Below are positions 1 through 11,300 of a stretch of 64,000 nt of DNA, one piece after another. Numbering within the stretch: the stretch's first letter is position 1; the number at the start of each line of letters is the position of its first letter. The notes beneath the pieces were generated by a model. That model did not search any database and was not told the origin of the DNA. It was given only the letters and a program-made list of their open reading frames with translations. Both the position numbers and the translations under genes were made by a program. Source of the stretch: Azolla caroliniana (taxonomy: Eukaryota > Polypodiophyta); NCBI GenBank assembly GCA_043228905.1, contig JBHGNT010000016.1:4216001-4280000 (forward strand), in the 5' to 3' direction.

Positions 1-7
1 TCAAAGA

Positions 8-9
<2 letters not shown>

Positions 10-52
<43 letters not shown>

Positions 53-76
53 CGTGCGTGCGTGTGTGCGTGTGTA
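10..76. repeat. (GT)n microsatellite
   Basis: A nearly pure GT run with GC-containing interruptions (GTGC steps) towards its end. A shorter GT run follows at about 184-200 after a similar CAAAGA leader. Confidence 0.95.
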
Positions 77-356
77 TCGGTGCCTAACATGAGTCTCACA
101 TGAGTTAGCCATATGATATGCAAAGGAGAGTAGTAAGGAAATATAATCAGCATTCTTTCTATGTATAGACTCACTTCAAAGAGTGTGTGTGTGTGTGTGT
201 CTAATTGCTACATCTTTCAAGCATCATTTAAATTGAAGTATTTAGGTGAGTTCTAAAAGTTTCAACCTACTTTATACCTATAGAAAAAACTAATAAAGTA
301 TATGCATAATGCATGGATGGTTAGCATAACATACGTGCACATAAATATTCAATTCA

Positions 357-907
357 TGTGTTGTGCCCCTAGATTATGGGGGTCTCAAAACAACAAGAAA
401 ACACAGTTGGACACCAATTAGGACACAAGTCATAGTTATATCTCATTATGAATACACAAGCTTACAACCGTCCCAAATTGGAACAAACCACTCAAAGTTG
501 GGACAAGTCGGGGTGAGTCAGGACAACTCCCCAAAACCACCGAAAGAAGGAGATAGCAAAATGATTAAACGCTCCTTAGAGCCAAGATGAGAATGAGAGA
601 GTATGAGAGTGTGTGAGAGAATGGATCTCAGAAAATGGTGATATGGGAATGTTACAAATTAGGAGAAGCTCCTCCTTATATAGGCCAAATATGGCCATTG
701 GATGAAACTAGTTGTTGGGGGGAGGGGGGTCTCTAGCCATTGGGACTAGTTAGGACTAGCCGTTGGGAGGTCTCCTTGGGACTGGGTTGTCCCAACCCAA
801 GGTGACGCCTTCTTTGGGACTGGGACTGGTCCCCTTGGTGAGTTCCAACTTAGATTGGAATTGTGTCCCAGTTGGGATAACTCAGGGACACCACATCATG
901 TGTAACA
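357..907 (-). mobile_element. LTR-like retrotransposon remnant (probable solo LTR)
   Basis: Read on the minus strand this stretch begins TGTTACACATG and ends near ...GCACAACACA, the TG...CA form of an LTR. It contains a TATA-box-like CCTATATAAGG (plus positions about 674-684), followed downstream by a CT-rich leader as in many plant LTR promoters. No internal domain, primer-binding site or convincing target-site duplication is seen beside it, so a solo LTR or a decayed end is the likely form. The family is not identified, and the left border is uncertain by several bases. Confidence 0.4.
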
Positions 908-3679
908 AACATATATATGCATGCATGGAAATCTAGAAGATTAATGATATTGCCCTAAAGAATGGGCCTATGTCACACTTCAATTCCTATAATGGTTTTT
1001 TGTTCTAAAATGAGAACGTGATTGTATGGTTTTCCATCATTTTTGGGAGGCTTATTACAAACTATTGAGACTTCTTAAAACCTCCTCCCTTTTTATAGAA
1101 AGTTTATTTTACATTGTCCTAGTTAAGGTTGTGGTTGGATGTATCCCATCATGTTTCGCATATGCCTTTAATGTCATGATTCCCAAATTTCTTCTATTTA
1201 ATATAGTTTTGAAGGTATCACAATAAATGAAGTGGGCTATGTACAATGTGGGGAAACTCGGTTAACATTGAAGCACAAGCTATGTATCTTACTCAATATA
1301 TAAGAGACATGTAAGTTTGTAACCAACATTATCTTGTATGGCTCTTTATTTCCTCATAATAATGTGTCTAAATGGAAAGGAAGAGAATATATGAGAGCAT
1401 AAAAACTACATGTGAAATCACGTGTGACACGTGCAGCTTCATGGGAGGTGTTAACATGTCACAGTTAATGAGATTTATTTGAGAAAGACTATATCATGTG
1501 CATAGTTAACATCCATGTGTTTCTTAATGTTCTCGGAGAAAGCTATTGAATACCATCAAATTGTGTAATGTTGTAATGGCCTTACCCTATCACATTATGT
1601 CAATGTTATATATGCCACTCATGATCATGTAACCAATGGTAAAATGCAAAATACAATATGGACAGTGGACACCTCATTTTTGCCATAATTAGGTTTCAAT
1701 CATAACTTTGGTTTTGAAGTATTACTTGGCACCTTTCATGTCGTACAATCACCAAACTTTATTTTGAGAATTTGTCTTTTTCATCCTCCCTCACTCAAAC
1801 ATAATAGTAACAAGTGTCATGTTGTGGATAGAATACAAACATTAAATGGAAAGCGTAGATAGATCAAGAATTCACAAATGCATGGCAATGTGACACCAAA
1901 TATACTACTTTTGTTTGCCATCATTTGAAAACTACTCTCACATCGTTCATAATGATTGCGGTTTAAAAAGGCCATATTTTGTCCGTGTTCAACCTAATAG
2001 ATTTATACACGCATGTCAATGAAAATTACACATGCATGTTTCGTGGCATTTACATTACAATTAAGATTACCGCACTCGTTGAAATTGTTTCTAATGTGGA
2101 AATTATCAAGAGCTACATGTGGCATCATTCTCATGGAGTTTATGTATGATTGCATCTACTTTGTGTTTCTTTTGCATATTGTTGGGGTAAGAGAAGCAAT
2201 AAAAAACGAAAAGTATTTGATGTTTATCATAGAGTGAACGTTCAATTTAATAATATGGAAATAAATCAAATCATTATAAGCTTCCAAGAAGGAATACAAG
2301 CCATGGATCATATATGTCATATATTATGACTAGAGAACTTGTTAGTGTGGTTCATTGTAAGAACATATCTCAGTATCACAATGCACGTCTCATCTACCTC
2401 CTTTCTTATTTATTCACATCGCTCAAGACACATCGTGCATTTTCATCCATCTATTTGTATTCTTCTTACATGATTTCTAGGTGTAATATAAATTTTAGAA
2501 TATTTGAACCATTATTGGCAGTCACATTTCTCAATACACATAGTTGTTGGCCCTCTTGTTTAACTTATATTATCATATATGACTTTCCATTCCTTTTAAG
2601 TTTGATGTGACATTTGAAACGATCACCCAATTGTAACAAAAACCTTTGAAATTCATTATCAATTTTGAACCTTTCCAATTTCATGGGTTTGGTTTCATGT
2701 TCCTTCGTTCAAGACATTTTTTTCGAAGACCTAGCAAAAAGGTTGGGTATGGTAATTTCATTTTTGTCGACTAACTTTTGATTCCCTGCTTTTCTATGTA
2801 AAGAACGCCCAAGGTAAAGTAGTTTGTCAATGTCCATTGTCTATTTTACGAAGGAACGCTTGCATCATTGTTGATGAAATTGTTGGTTGATATCTAGAGG
2901 AGAAGTAGACAAGTTTTGGATCAACGAAATGACATTAGATATTCACATAAAAGGGTGGGTTTTACTCATGAAAATTGCATGTATTGGTGGGCCTTGATTG
3001 TGCATAATGTATGTTTAGGAGTTCGCTTCATTGCATTTGCTTTTTTTGGGTAGGGGCAATGTCAAAGCTTACCGTCAACACCATTTTGTCCTTCAATGTA
3101 ATGGAACTAAGAATAAGCCAATCATTTGATCTAAATCTCTCTTAAACATTACTTATTCATCCTAGTTCATTAAAACGTTGCATATTATGCCTTTGTTTAT
3201 TCATAGAATAGTTCCCAATATTTTTGCAATGTTCTTTAGCATTTCAATTCCAAAACTTTCCCTAGTTATTGATTGAGAAGGATAATAACACATTTAAGGG
3301 AATTTGTCACGATTTTGACATTGTAAGGAATCTCGTGATGCTTGTATGCTCATCAATGATGTCAAACTCATCCTTTTCCAATAGTTTGAAGAAGTTCCAT
3401 ATATATTCCAAGGTTTGCATTTGATTGATTTGATATAAGCAAGGCCCAAATGCACGACGTTACAACCTTATTTAGAATTGTTTTCTGAATATAATAGTTT
3501 GCTATTTTGGGACGGTAACGAATAAGAAAAGTTCATTTCAAAAGCAACTTTGTTTAAATACTATTGCGAATGTTAATTTCAAAAGCATGTTAATTACTTA
3601 AAATGACCACACATACCGAGACAAAACAATCTATCACATACTTTGTAAGATTTTACTTTTGAAAACATAGTTCAACTTG
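908..3679. other. Gene-free AT-rich intergenic DNA
   Basis: Only short chance reading frames occur, with no recognisable domains, splice-consistent exons or clear repeat borders. Probably very old transposon debris. Confidence 0.6.
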
Positions 3680-4135
3680 GTTCTAGAATAAAGTGAATCC
3701 TTCACTTGTGGTGGCTAAGAGAGTGTAGCGACAAACACTAATGTCTTCATCCAAGACATTGGTAGCAACGATATTCTAAAATGGATCTTGGTGGACAACG
3801 TTATTCAAATTGACTATCTTTTAGCATTGTCATCAATAGGTGGACTTTTGGTCATGGATGATGAAATAGCATATCTTTACACTATTACGTGATCAAGGTT
3901 CTTGTTGGTTGTAGAATAAGGCGATTTCTCTAAATTGTGGCTAATGCAATGTATCTAACAATCGTTAGGGTCTTCATAAGAGTCATGGGTAGCAATGATA
4001 ATCTAAATAGAATATTGGTGGGCGACATTATTGAACTTGATTGCTTTTTAGCATTGACACAAATAGACATGCTTTTGATCAAAAATGATGAAACCCCACA
4101 TATTCACACTATCAAGTGATTGAGGTAAAGGAGTC
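3680..4135. repeat. Diverged tandem duplication, unit about 227 bp
   Basis: The stretch from GTGGCTAAG near 3711 is repeated from GTGGCTAATG at 3938. Shared diverged blocks include GGTAGCAA(C/T)GAT, TTTTAGCATTG and CACTAT(T/C)A. The second unit has an open frame of 60 codons that matches nothing known to me. Confidence 0.7.
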
Positions 4136-4583
4136 CTTCAATTTTTCTTTATTCAAGGGAATTTGCCCTAAAACAAGCTAGAATGGATCTGTAATATTGT
4201 TGACCAGTGTGATATCCCGAACAATTGTACTCTCACATCATAGATTGTATTGTTGACATATAAGTTGGTATTTAATATATCCCTCAATCCCATGATAGAA
4301 TGTGCTATCAACTATAAAATAATTGGTCGAATATGTCCTTTGTCAAAAAATGCATCAAGTGACCTTGGTAGATGCCAGAAGAGAGGAATCAATAGTTTGC
4401 AACGAATGGACAAACGTCTCTATTAGAAAACATAGAAACCAAAAAATCTAGGAAAAAGGGAAGCGTTGTTAGCAGGAGTCCAATATCTACTAGATAACGC
4501 ATTGGTTCAAAAATTTTGAGGCATGGACACCTCCTTCAAAAAAACATTGCAATAAAATAAAATAAAATATATATGTCTCCTCA

Positions 4584-5458
4584 TAGCAATGGGCATGGTT
4601 TTGGTTCGAACTGAACCGAACGAACCTTTAAGCCATGGTTTATTGGTTCCCAAAATATTTTAATGGTTTGGATTTTTTATAAACGGTTCGGTTCGGTTGT
4701 AAAACTTGAGCTTATAGGTTTAAATGGTTTGGTTTATAAGTTTTTGGTTTATTTTTTACCTTAATAATTTATTAATTTAATGGTTTGATTAATGGTTTTC
4801 TATTGATTTAAATAATTTAACTTAAATTTTTATTTTTTTCCATAAAAAAAATCCTCAATTGGTATTAAAATTAAAGGAAACAATATACATATATTGTCTT
4901 GCATCTGTTCAAAACTAATACAACACCTCCTCGGCATATCCATAGTCTTTATAGCCTCTTTTGAGTGCATTCCATGAGATGATATTTGAAACCATAATTG
5001 TGCTAAATGTTTTATGCACGGTTTCTACGTTTCAAGCATATCTCGAACTTAAACTAGACCATTCAAAAAGATTTCTTGCTTGTCTTATGGCAAAGACTTG
5101 TTAAGCTTCAAGCATACTTCTCAATAAGGGCACTTGTTTCTGTGACCTCCATGTTTTGCGAGGACATTTGAACATGGAGGTTGTTCCATTTCTGTATATC
5201 TCCCATGTTCCCACATGCTTTCAACATACCAAAAAATGTCATCATATTAAACCCCTCCATTTGCAGATGCTCAACAAAATTAAGAGTTTCTTCACAAAAC
5301 CCAATTCCACATTACCTTGATATTCGGTTTGGTTTCAACTTTTCCCTAAATGGTTTGGGTTTCAATGGTTTGGTTTACTTTTTCTTAAATGGTTTGGTTT
5401 TTGTTTTATATAAACGGTTCGGTTTCTTTGCCTTGAAACCCAACCATGCCCATTGCTA
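4584..5458. mobile_element. Non-autonomous hAT-type DNA transposon (875 bp)
   Basis: The ends are perfect 17-bp terminal inverted repeats, TAGCAATGGGCATGGTT at 4584-4600 and its complement at 5442-5458. They are flanked by an exact 8-bp direct repeat TCTCCTCA (4576-4583 and 5459-5466), the target-site duplication length of hAT elements. The sub-terminal regions are rich in degenerate GGTTCGGTT/AATGGTTTGG motifs, also common in hAT elements. No transposase is encoded. The centre carries a fragment of a PPR gene in antisense. Confidence 0.85.
4924..5279 (-). pseudogene. PPR-protein gene fragment inside the hAT element
   Basis: Read on the minus strand, one frame from about 5279 gives PPR-like text: QMEGFN, then TFFGMLKACGNMGDIQ, LHVQM and TSALIEKYA, the usual L- and S-type motif order. 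After a stop, further pieces appear in shifted frames (ARNLFEW; then NIISWNALKRGY and YGYAEEV), matching the P-type motif that normally follows. At least two stops and two frame changes make it non-functional. PPR proteins bind organellar RNA; this piece cannot do so. Its position wholly between the element's inverted repeats implies capture by the transposon, an inference. Confidence 0.75.
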
Positions 5459-5466
5459 TCTCCTCA

Positions 5467-6824
5467 TATAAATACTGAGAGAAATAACAAGAAGATTCAT
5501 GGTGTATAAATGCTAATGAGAAGAAGAGAGAAGCCTCTCAATCCAATTTGGGATAACGTAACCCCTCTTTACCGATAAGTCAAATTCAAGATCTCATGTA
5601 AAGTTAAGGTTTGGTAATAATGGTTGCATGTTAGTTCATAGGATAGATGTAATAGGAAGGACATAACTCAAGAAGGTTGATTCCCTATCAACATGGTATG
5701 TGTTGTCCCAACAAATGGACTATTTTGTATTCTTGAGGGATTTTATGACTTATTGGCATAGACTTTGCCCATGTGCAAACAACAGGGATGTTTGATGTTG
5801 AATATACAAGGGCAATAAGCATGAAGAGTATTTGATGGAACTTTATGCAACATGCATATTGGGTTATACTATGGTATTATATGGTCAATCGTAATTATTT
5901 GTTTGATTGTGGTGAAAAGGGATGTTAATGTCCATTTATTTTAGCTCGTTATTGACAAAGAGGATATAGTAGGATGCAATAACGTATGATGCTTGACGGT
6001 AGGTCAACATTCTTGTAACAACTGTTTATAACTAATGAAAGGATATTTTTAGGGAAAAATATATATATCATGCTTCGACGAACTTTGATTTATAATTTGA
6101 GAATGTTGGACATTTTGATGGGGTATTCTAAAATGTGTTGTGAGGAATTTCAATCAATGTCTTGGTATGGCCTTTCCCACGAACATGGCGAACAATGTGT
6201 CTGAAAAGTCTTTCCCACAAACATGGCGAAGTTTGATGTGCACATTCCAAATAAGCATGATGCAAAAACATGCGCATGTAATAGATTTGAATATTAAAGT
6301 ATATACCTTCATCTTGAATGGGCCATAGGCCCATACCATTTATTTTCTAATAAATCTTCAAATTTCATCATTACCCACAAATTGGAGTAAAATCCTGTTG
6401 GGATTTATCACCTCCTTTTCTGTATAAGGGAGTGTTTGTGAACAAATTATTATGCATGGCGTATCAAAAGAGTGAACAATGAGGATGTTGGACATACGGT
6501 GGCTAAAAATGCTCTCGAGTCTCAATAAAGAATTTCATGCCATCACCATTTTAGGGTGAAAGTATATAATTGTTTGGTGGGTTACTATAAGCAACCTAAT
6601 GACGATGACAATGTTTTCATTTATGGGGCTAACTACTCGAAAGGTAAACATTCAAAGGTTTCATCATTACTCGTATGCAAAATATAAACACTCATTATCT
6701 TTCAAGAATGTGGGTGGTGTTGACAATGGCAAATCGTATTCTCTATAGTAGTGCAATATATTTGTAAAACATTTGTAGAAGGGGAGGTTTTCGTTACCTC
6801 TATCAAAGAAGATGTGCCCGTGCA
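5467..6824. other. Gene-free intergenic DNA
   Basis: Short overlapping frames on both strands only. A small repeated phrase (CTTTCCCAC(G/A)AACATGGCGAA) occurs at about 6172 and 6211. No gene recognised. Confidence 0.6.
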
Positions 6825-7157
6825 TTGAAAGGGTTTGGTAAGGTGGCAGAACAAGCATACAAGGAACACGCTCATTTGATGATGGAAGAGATGGTGATAA
6901 ATTGGGCGTGCACATGCGCAATGTGTTTGGGTTTTATGAAAGGGTTTGATAAGGTGGCGGAACAAGCGTACGAGGAACACACTAAATTAATGATGGAAGA
7001 GATGGTGATAAATTGGGCGTGCACATGCGCAATGTGTTTGGGTTTTATGAAAGGGTTCGATAAGGTGGCGGAACAAGCATACGAGGAACACACCCATTTA
7101 ATGATAGAAGAGATGCTGATAAATTGGGCGTGCACATGCGCACACACACACACACAA
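6825..7157. repeat. 111-bp tandem repeat, three copies
   Basis: Units start at 6825, 6936 and 7047 with exact 111-bp spacing and few differences. As 111 is 37 codons, the array stays open in several frames on both strands. This explains the long overlapping frames here and is not evidence of a gene. Confidence 0.95.
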
Positions 7158-7735
7158 ACACATAGGGGGGCAATGTGATGCACATGCGCGCGCACGAACA
7201 CACAAACACGAACACACACGGAAAGAGGGTGATCGAAATGACTCATTCGTTGGTAGCAAGACGCAACATGATCGAACTCTAGGGATGTAACTAGACTGGA
7301 CATTGGGCGATCGGAACGAGCTCATTTCCAGGGATAGTAAAGTACATAGTGGATGCGAGAGTTGGGGGGGGGGGGGGGGGGGGACCACGAGACAATCAAA
7401 ACAACTCATTCATTGGTGGGCAATGGGATGCACATGCGCACACACACAAACACACAAGGAGCAATGTGATGCACACGCGCACGCACGCACGCGCGCACAC
7501 ACACCCACACACACACAAACACACAAACACACACGGAAAGAGGGTGATTGAAATGACTCATTTGTTGGTAGCGAGTCGCAACATGATCGAACTCTAGGGA
7601 TGTAACTAGACTGGACATTGGGCGATCGGAATGAGCTCATTTCCGGGGATAGTAAAGTACATAGTGGATGCGAGAGTGGGGGGGCGGGCGGGCGGCGGGG
7701 ACCACGAGACGATCAGAACAACTCGTTCATTGGTG
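7140..7735. repeat. 315-bp duplication with CA/CG runs and poly(G)
   Basis: The block around GGGCGATCGGAA (7305) recurs at 7620, offset 315 bp, including the flanking CACACA/CGCGCA run and the CATAGTGGATGCGAGAGT stretch. The first copy ends in a run of about 20 G (7363-7383); the second ends in GGGGCGGGCGGGCGGCGGGG. The alternating purine-pyrimidine runs could form Z-DNA and the G runs quadruplexes. Confidence 0.9.
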
Positions 7736-7992
7736 GGCAGGCAGACAAGCGCCTTTTCAAAAATGTGAGGTTCATTATGGGCGGGCAAGCATGCGGATGG
7801 GCGGGTGGTCGGGCGGGCGGCAGCACACATGGTTTTTTTTCCCGAGTAGGCCAGCCATGGCCGGAGCCATACGTTGTATGCATCATCATCATCTACTATC
7901 TCATGGTGATGAATCATGGCGATGGTGATGGCACCTCCACTTACATCCCCGGCAGCAGGTTTTCCGCCATAGCTTTTTAAAACTCTATTTAA

Positions 7993-8182
7993 CTGCTCCT
8001 CCTCCTCCTCCTCTCAGTTCACAGGACATCCAAGTATTTTATCTTCTTCTTCTTCTTCTTCTTCTTCTTCACGTGGGGATCAAAAGAAAAAGAATTTTAT
8101 CCCTGCAGTTTTTCTTTCTGTTTTTTGTTTTTTGTTTTCTGTTTTTTTGTTTGTTTTGCATTTTCTTTCCCCCTTCTTCTTC

Positions 8183-8214
<32 letters not shown>

Positions 8215-8263
8215 CTGCTTTCTTCCTGTTCTTCCAACAGATCTTCGCAGAGTTCCCTCCCCC

Positions 8264-8327
<64 letters not shown>
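7993..8327 (+). repeat. CTC, CTT and CT microsatellites in the leader of the acyl-activating enzyme gene
   Basis: In order: (CTC)n near 7997, (CTT)n at 8041-8069, a second CTT run at 8170-8217, and (CT)~30 at 8267-8327. The CT run ends eight bases before the start codon at 8336 and so lies in the probable 5' leader. Confidence 0.9.
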
Positions 8328-8329
<2 letters not shown>

Positions 8330-8335
8330 AAGTCG

Positions 8336-11300
8336 ATGGAGAAATGCAGTGCAAACTATCCAGCTCTCACCCCCCTGGTGTTCTTGGAGAGAACTGCGAT
8401 CTCCTATGGTGATCGCACATCCATCATCTACGGCCCTTCGATCCGTTACACTTGGTCCCAGACCTTTGAACGATGTAAACGACTCGCGTCTTCCCTTCTT
8501 CTCTCACTTAACATCCGTCCAGGAGATGTGGTATGTATGTTTCAATCTCTCTCTGCCATGATCCCCCCCCCCCTCTCTCTCTCTCTCTCAGATTTCCGTT
8601 TCATCTCGGTTGAAAGTTCGTGCATCTACTCCATCAAGGAGCTGGTGAAAGTTGGAACCTCCATACTTCCTATACATGTTTTCATTTTGAAATTAGTCGG
8701 AAACGTAGAAAAATGATTGAAGCTCAACAGTTCTTTTACATGTTTCCCTGTGAAATTAGTTGAAATAATGTAATTTGTTGCTGTCCAACATGGTTCTCGT
8801 GGGAAATTGGTAGACATACTGAAGTTCAATGCTGTTTTCACGTGTTTTCCCTGTGACATTAGTTGACATACTGAGGTTTTAAGGCTTTCTAGAGACTGGT
8901 CTGCCTCCAAATTAAGTGAAGTTCCAGCCTTCTCTACACGTATTTCAACTTTTGAAGTTAGCTGAAATGTTTAAGGTCCATGATGTCTATACTTGATCTC
9001 CCTTTGAATTTAGTTTAAAATTCGAGCTGTTCGTTTACTCTTGAAGGGAGTTGAAATTTCATGCTTTCTACACATGAACACCTTTGAAACTAGTTAAAAC
9101 AAAGAAGTTCACAGTTTTCTGTACATGATTTTCCTACGAAACCTTTTGAAATGTTGAAGTTCCTGGCCATATATGCATGTTTTCCTTTGGAAGCAGTTGT
9201 GACAGTGATGTTCCAGGATTTCTTTATGTTTTTCCCCTTTGAAATGTTGAAGTTCCCTTTTGAGTTTGTTAAAATATTGAAGTCTCAGGTTTCTTTTGCT
9301 TTGAGAGATCTGTATAGATATCTGTTCACAGAATTGGCACCAATTATCCTCCCAGAAGTTATTGAGCTATAATTTCCCTTTGAAATTTGCTAACATATTG
9401 GAATTCCATGCTTTCTATGCATACTTTCACTTGAAAGTAGTTGAAATGTTGAAATTTCAGGCTTTTTCAACATGATTTTCTCTAGTTGCATTGCTGAAAT
9501 TCCATTCTTTCTACAGATGATTTGTAGTTGAAAGTGTTGAAGCTCCATGATTTCTATACAGGATTGAACTCAGTTGGGACTTTGAATTTGAAGGCTTTTT
9601 TATACCTCTGAAATTAGTTTTAAAATCCTTGCATTATGGATGCATGCTTACATTTTCTGCATTTTTATGAATATTTTGTAAGTTTTCCTGTGTGTTTCCT
9701 TTGAAGCTAGTTGAAATTCTTTCATCTTATTAATGCTTAACAATTTTTGTTTGTCTCAGTTAAAATTAGTTGCAATTCCTTGTTAATGCTAATCTTGCAT
9801 TATTGGCATTTTTGATAATTTTCCATTTCCCCTGTAAAATGAGTTTAATTTCATGCCCAAGCCCCATCATGGGCTGATTTTAAAGATGAAAATTTCCCCT
9901 AACTGTATTATCAGGAGATGCAACTTCTTCTTGAGTTCTCCCCTAAATGAGTGTGCCATATATTGCAAAGAATACACTGTATCCAGCATGAAGTTAATGG
10001 GGGAGAGTCACCTTTCTAACTTTATAAACTGGTAGAAACGGAGTAGTCTAACCCTGGAGATATGAAACCAAAGTATTGAACTCATTTTGTTCATAACACT
10101 GAGAACTGAAAATAATGCAAAGCTCATTTGAACCCATGAGACGGTCAACACGCTACCACACAGAATTAATTCAAGGATAGGCAAGTACGCAATTTCTTTT
10201 ATATTCGCGAAACCAGTTGCAACAATTGTTTGCCAGGATTGCAACTCTTGATCTACCAATTGGGATTCTCAGTAGCTATCTCTCAGGTATCTTAATCTCT
10301 AGAAATCTTGAGGTGATGATGATAACAATGATGTTAAAGGAGAAAGAATGATGAAGGTGATGTTAATGATGACATAAATATTATATGTTGATTATGATAT
10401 TTATGAAGATGAACATGTCCCATCATAAATGTGTCGGCTTTTGAAAGCCACTACTAAAACCTGCCTACCATTGCATACCAAAGAAACTCTTTTGCATGTA
10501 ATAGAAAATCAGATTGCCATACTACAGCAAGCTCTCAATGCCATCATCATACAAATTGGGTAATGTGCCATGCAAACTACACCTTCACAACCTTCGATCA
10601 TCAATCAACTTATGGGAGACATCATTGGTGTGCACCACGATTATCAAATCTCTCTCCCTCTCCCTCTTTCTCTTTCTGTCTCTCTCAAGTATATTGCAAA
10701 AGTCAAGAATATGCCAGTTTACAAATCTCTAAAACTTGCATGAACATACGATGCCAATTGCAACAAAACTAATAAGAGAAAAATCCTCTCATTTGGTTGG
10801 GTCCTGGACACCAAGAAATGATTTAAGAGATGGGGAGTGGAAGACCTTTTTGGCCTCTCAGATGATGCTAAGAAGTATGTGGTCATCAAAGAAAGGCTAC
10901 TGAAGCCATTGAGAAGGGAATGGCATGATTAAAAAAAAAAGCAAAACTGGAATATTATGTGTTGGGTCTGGTACGAGGAAAAAAATTCTAGAATGTATCC
11001 TACTACTGTCATGCGTACCCCACATGCCTTAGCTCATACAAATTTAATTAACACAAGCTATGCAATGAAGACTTTGTGGAGGATGAATCTCACTTCTTAT
11101 ATTTCACAAGAGATAATGTGATTCACAAAGATTAAGGAGACTTGTTAAATGGGCATGATACCTTGGGGGCCTCTGCCATAACTAATAAGCCCCTCTTTTA
11201 TGCACACCAACATAAAAACTGTATGTTCAAACATACATCCACGCATACCAACCTAGAGCATATATACAAGTTAATGCAATCAAACAGGTACAATGCACAT

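Noticed and set aside
6825-7157. CRISPR-like direct repeats
   Set aside because: Units are contiguous without spacers, in a plant nuclear context.
6825-7303. Long overlapping reading frames on both strands with a repeated 37-residue unit
   Set aside because: They result from a 111-bp tandem repeat, which is a multiple of three; there is no start context, splice support or known domain.
7098-7640. Cys/Val-rich and His/Thr-rich frames
   Set aside because: Artefacts of CA/GT dinucleotide runs.
8073-8716. Frames with long Leu-Ser, Arg-Glu or Phe stretches
   Set aside because: Translations of CT and CTT microsatellites overlapping the real first exon.
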